Shown here piece by piece: positions 5,818 to 8,271 of a DNA stretch of 8,271 bases. A program made the position numbers and the translations under genes. This stretch comes from JAWWPG01 sp038327385 (GTDB lineage Bacteria; Actinomycetota; Actinomycetes; Propionibacteriales; Nocardioidaceae): assembly GCA_038327385.1 (NCBI GenBank), contig JBBQKY010000116.1:1-8271 (forward strand), read 5' to 3'. The notes under the pieces are model-generated. The model had not been told where the DNA came from. It worked only from the letters and a program-made list of their open reading frames with translations, and searched no databases. Within the stretch, counting starts at the first letter, position 1. Each line of letters starts with the position of its first letter.

Positions 5818-6771
5818 TCATGCGATCGTCAGACGTTCGGTGCGACGACTGTGTGCCGCAGACACTAGACCAGGAAGGGCGACGCGCATACGGCGCGAGA
5901 CACCCACGCGGGCTCGATGCTGCAGCACGTCGTACCCACCGCGCTCGATCTCGTCGAGGATCCCGCTGTAGAGCCGGAGGGCGGTGCGCACACACGGCTG
6001 GGATGTGGGGTTCAAGAGCCGCACCCCCGACGCGGCTGAGCGGTAGATCTCGCGGGTCCGGGCGATCTCATCGGTGAGCAGCCGGCGGATCGGACCGTCG
6101 ACGACCCCTCGCTGCAGCTGTTCGCGGTCCACGCCGTGCTGTCGGAGCGACTCCTGCGGTAGATAGATACGGCCACGCCGCAGATCCTCGCCGATGTCGC
6201 GCAAGAAGTTGGTCAGCTGGAAGGCGATGCCGAGGTCGATGGCGTACGGCGCCGCGATGGCAGCCGGAAGCGTGGGTTCGAGAATCGGCAGCATCTGCAG
6301 CCCGATGACCGCCGCTGATCCCCACATGTACCGCTCGAGATCGGCGTACGTCCCGTACTCCGTGACCGTCAGGTCCATCTCCATGGAGTCGAGGAACGCC
6401 AAGAAGTGCGACCGAGGAATCCCCCATCGACTGATCGTGTCCAGCACGGCTCGCAACGGGGCAGCTGCCACGAAGGCATTCGCGGCGTCGGACGCCTCGC
6501 AAGCGAACACGCTCCGAAGCTCGGTGAGCAGCCGAATCTGCTCGTCGACTCTGACAGGGGGATCCGCCTCGTCGATAAGATCGTCCACCCAGCGGGCGAA
6601 GCCGTAAAGAGCATGCACGGCGGGTCGCTTGGCCGCCGGCATCAGCAAGGTAGCGAGGTAGTAGCTCGTGCCATGCGTCGAGTTGAGCTCGCGGCACTCC
6701 AGGTAGTCCCACCGAAGCTGCGCACCAGTGATGCCGGCCGCGTCGAGCTCCCGCTCCGGCGCGGTGATCAC
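5818..6771 (-). CDS. crtB: Phytoene synthase CrtB (squalene/phytoene synthase family)
   Basis: The 317-residue enzyme condenses two geranylgeranyl diphosphates, via prephytoene diphosphate, to phytoene, the first committed step of C40 carotenoid synthesis. It has both Asp-rich, Mg-binding motifs of the family: DDLID (63-67) within YGFARWVDDLIDE, and the second motif RDIGED (191-196) within FQLTNFLRDIGED. Other family marks are SYYLATLLMP with KRPAVHALY upstream of the first motif, GSAAVIGL (151-158), and RRGRIYLP just after the second motif. Length and motif order are normal, so it should be functional. The GTG start overlaps the crtI stop by 4 nt (GTGA), and no good independent Shine-Dalgarno is seen, so translation is probably coupled to crtI. 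A diapophytoene or squalene synthase is the alternative within the family, but pairing with crtI makes phytoene synthase most likely. Confidence 0.93.
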   Translation of the reverse strand: MITAPERELDAAGITGAQLRWDYLECRELNSTHGTSYYLATLLMPAAKRPAVHALYGFARWVDDLIDEADPPVRVDEQIRLLTELRSVFACEASDAANAFVAAAPLRAVLDTISRWGIPRSHFLAFLDSMEMDLTVTEYGTYADLERYMWGSAAVIGLQMLPILEPTLPAAIAAPYAIDLGIAFQLTNFLRDIGEDLRRGRIYLPQESLRQHGVDREQLQRGVVDGPIRRLLTDEIARTREIYRSAASGVRLLNPTSQPCVRTALRLYSGILDEIERGGYDVLQHRARVGVSRRMRVALPGLVSAAHSRRTERLTIA

Positions 6772-8267
6772 GCTGCGGTCCCGGTGATGCGTTCGGCCGC
6801 CAGGCGCCCGGACAGCAGCACCATGGGCACTCCGACGCCAGGCTGCGTGTTCGAGCCGCAGAAGAGCAGGTTGCCGATTCGCTTGTCACGGGTGGGGGGC
6901 CGGAACGGGCCGGACTGCCGGAAGCTGTGCGCGGCGGCAAATGGCGCGCCGGCGGCCAGGCCGGAGGCTCCCCAGTCGGCCGGGGTGACGCAACGCTCCA
7001 CCTCGATGTCGGCGCTGATCCCGGTGAAGCCGCGCGCTTCCATCGTGGCCAGGACCTCGTCTCGGTAGCGGGGGCCTATCACGGACCAGTCCAAGCCCGC
7101 TTCGAGGTTCGGCGTCGGGAAGAGGACGTAGTAGGTGTGCTGTCCGTGTGGCGCGAGACCGGGGTCGGTGCGGCTCGGCGCGCTTACCAGGAACGAGGGA
7201 TCGCTCATCAGCTGGCCCTTTCGGATGATCTGGTCAAAGGTGTCGGACCACGCTCGCCCGAATGAGATGTTGTGGTGGGCAAGATCGGGCACAGCGACGC
7301 TCGAGCCGATGTGCATCAGGAAGCACGAGGGGGAGTACGTCAATCGCTGCACCCGCCGCGGGGTGAAGCGCGCCGGCAGCAGCTCCCGGTAGGCAACCGG
7401 CAGGTCGGCGTTCACGATGACCGCGTCGGCGGGGATGCGCTCCCCATCGGTGGTCACGACCGCCCGGGCGCGGTCGTGCCCACCCACCTCGATGCGCTGT
7501 GCCGTTGTGGAGTAGCGGAAACTCACACCGTGCTTCTCCGCGGCTCCTGCCAGCGCCCGAGGAACCTCATGCATGCCTCCCCGCGGGAAGCTCACCCCGG
7601 TCACCGTGTCCATGTAGGCGATCACGGCGTAGATGGCCAACGCGTCCTGAGGGGCCAGCCCGGCGTACATCGCCTGGAACGAGAAGATCCGCCGCAGCCG
7701 CTCATCCTTCAGGTAGTGGCCCACCTTCCCCGACAGCCGGCGCAGACCGCCCATGGCAAGCAGTCGGACCGCGTCGCGGTTCAGCAGGCTCAACGGAGAG
7801 TCGAGGTTCTTGTCGATGAAGCTCTTGCGTTCCAGGGCGTACAGGTTGCGGAGGAATCCGACGAACGCACGGTAGCCGTCGACGTCGCGCGCGCCGCACG
7901 TACGACGGATCTCCTCGGTCATGGCCGCTGGGTCGGTGTGTACGTCGATCGTCGAGCCATCGGCGAACCGGGTGCGATACGCCGGCTCCAAGGGGACGAG
8001 GTCGAGCCAGTCCTCGAGCTCCTCGTCGACGCAGCCAAGCGCGTCAGCGATCAGCTCAGGCATCGTCAGCACGGTCGGGCCGGTGTCGAAACGAAAGCCG
8101 TCCACGTCCAGCCGGCCGGCTCGCCCACCCGGCATGGCGTCGCGCTCGATCACGGTGACCTCGCGGCCAGCACCGGCCAGCCGAAGTGCCGCCGACAAGC
8201 CTCCGAGGCCGGCCCCGATGATCACCACCGAGTCGACGCCTGACAGGTCGTCTCGCGACTCAGCCAT
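6768..8267 (-). CDS. crtI: Phytoene desaturase CrtI (FAD-dependent carotenoid desaturase)
   Basis: The 499-residue protein has the usual CrtI length. The N-terminal dinucleotide-binding fold has VVIIGAGLGGLSAALRL (14-30), with E41 in VTVIERD as the likely ribose contact, then MPGGRAGR and the conserved FRFDTGPTVLTMP stretch (58-70). The C-terminal CrtI signature is present: NLLFCGS, then NTQPGVGVPMVLLSG (473-487), then RLAAERITG. The enzyme removes hydrogen from phytoene stepwise, typically to lycopene in bacteria; how many desaturations it performs cannot be told from sequence. The ATG at 8267 puts the Rossmann motif 14 residues from the N-terminus, which is normal, but only 4 upstream bases are visible, so no ribosome binding site or promoter can be assessed and a longer start outside the window is not excluded. 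It is first of a coupled pair with crtB; a GGPP synthase gene may lie upstream outside the window. Confidence 0.93.
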   Translation of the reverse strand: MAESRDDLSGVDSVVIIGAGLGGLSAALRLAGAGREVTVIERDAMPGGRAGRLDVDGFRFDTGPTVLTMPELIADALGCVDEELEDWLDLVPLEPAYRTRFADGSTIDVHTDPAAMTEEIRRTCGARDVDGYRAFVGFLRNLYALERKSFIDKNLDSPLSLLNRDAVRLLAMGGLRRLSGKVGHYLKDERLRRIFSFQAMYAGLAPQDALAIYAVIAYMDTVTGVSFPRGGMHEVPRALAGAAEKHGVSFRYSTTAQRIEVGGHDRARAVVTTDGERIPADAVIVNADLPVAYRELLPARFTPRRVQRLTYSPSCFLMHIGSSVAVPDLAHHNISFGRAWSDTFDQIIRKGQLMSDPSFLVSAPSRTDPGLAPHGQHTYYVLFPTPNLEAGLDWSVIGPRYRDEVLATMEARGFTGISADIEVERCVTPADWGASGLAAGAPFAAAHSFRQSGPFRPPTRDKRIGNLLFCGSNTQPGVGVPMVLLSGRLAAERITGTAA

Positions 8268-8271
8268 GGCA

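Noticed and set aside
7272..8243. 323-codon plus-strand frame antisense to crtI
   Set aside because: The product is His/Arg/Gly-rich shadow sequence with no domain; crtI on the opposite strand has complete N- and C-terminal motifs.

Overview
The window reads as chromosomal DNA from a high-GC actinobacterium. Evidence: strongly G/C-biased third codon positions, frequent GTG starts, 4-nt translational overlaps (GTGA) and closest resemblance to actinobacterial families. The genus cannot be fixed from the sequence. No tRNA, rRNA, CRISPR array, insertion sequence or phage gene was seen, and no gap between genes exceeds about 190 bases.

Left part (1-737, minus strand): a DoxX/DoxD-like polytopic membrane protein that runs off the left edge. 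After its four-helix DoxX core it carries an extra Arg-Arg-led hydrophobic segment, which suggests a second domain lies beyond the edge. Divergent from it is a two-component pair: an OmpR-family response regulator (817-1509) and a HAMP-type sensor histidine kinase (1506-2855), translationally coupled by a GTGA overlap. They are followed by a gap of about 185 bases with two hairpins, a CPA2-type cation:proton antiporter (3040-4284), and a class I SAM-dependent methyltransferase (4311-5042) only 26 bases downstream, probably on the same transcript.

Right part (minus strand): a carotenoid operon fragment. It begins at the right edge with phytoene desaturase crtI (6768-8267), overlaps phytoene synthase crtB (5818-6771) by 4 nt, and is followed after 70 bases by a TetR-family repressor (5073-5747) with its own strong ribosome binding site. 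CrtB condenses two GGPP to phytoene and CrtI desaturates it towards lycopene. The GGPP synthase and any cyclase or later tailoring genes are not in the window. The TetR gene meets the methyltransferase gene tail to tail with only 30 bases between them.

The gene content is mostly of recognisable families; I see no clear evidence of an unprecedented system. The points most worth a second look are the possible fusion partner of the DoxX-like protein, the repeat-containing gap in front of the TetR gene next to crtIB, the perfect inverted repeat just upstream of the antiporter, and the antiporter-methyltransferase pairing.
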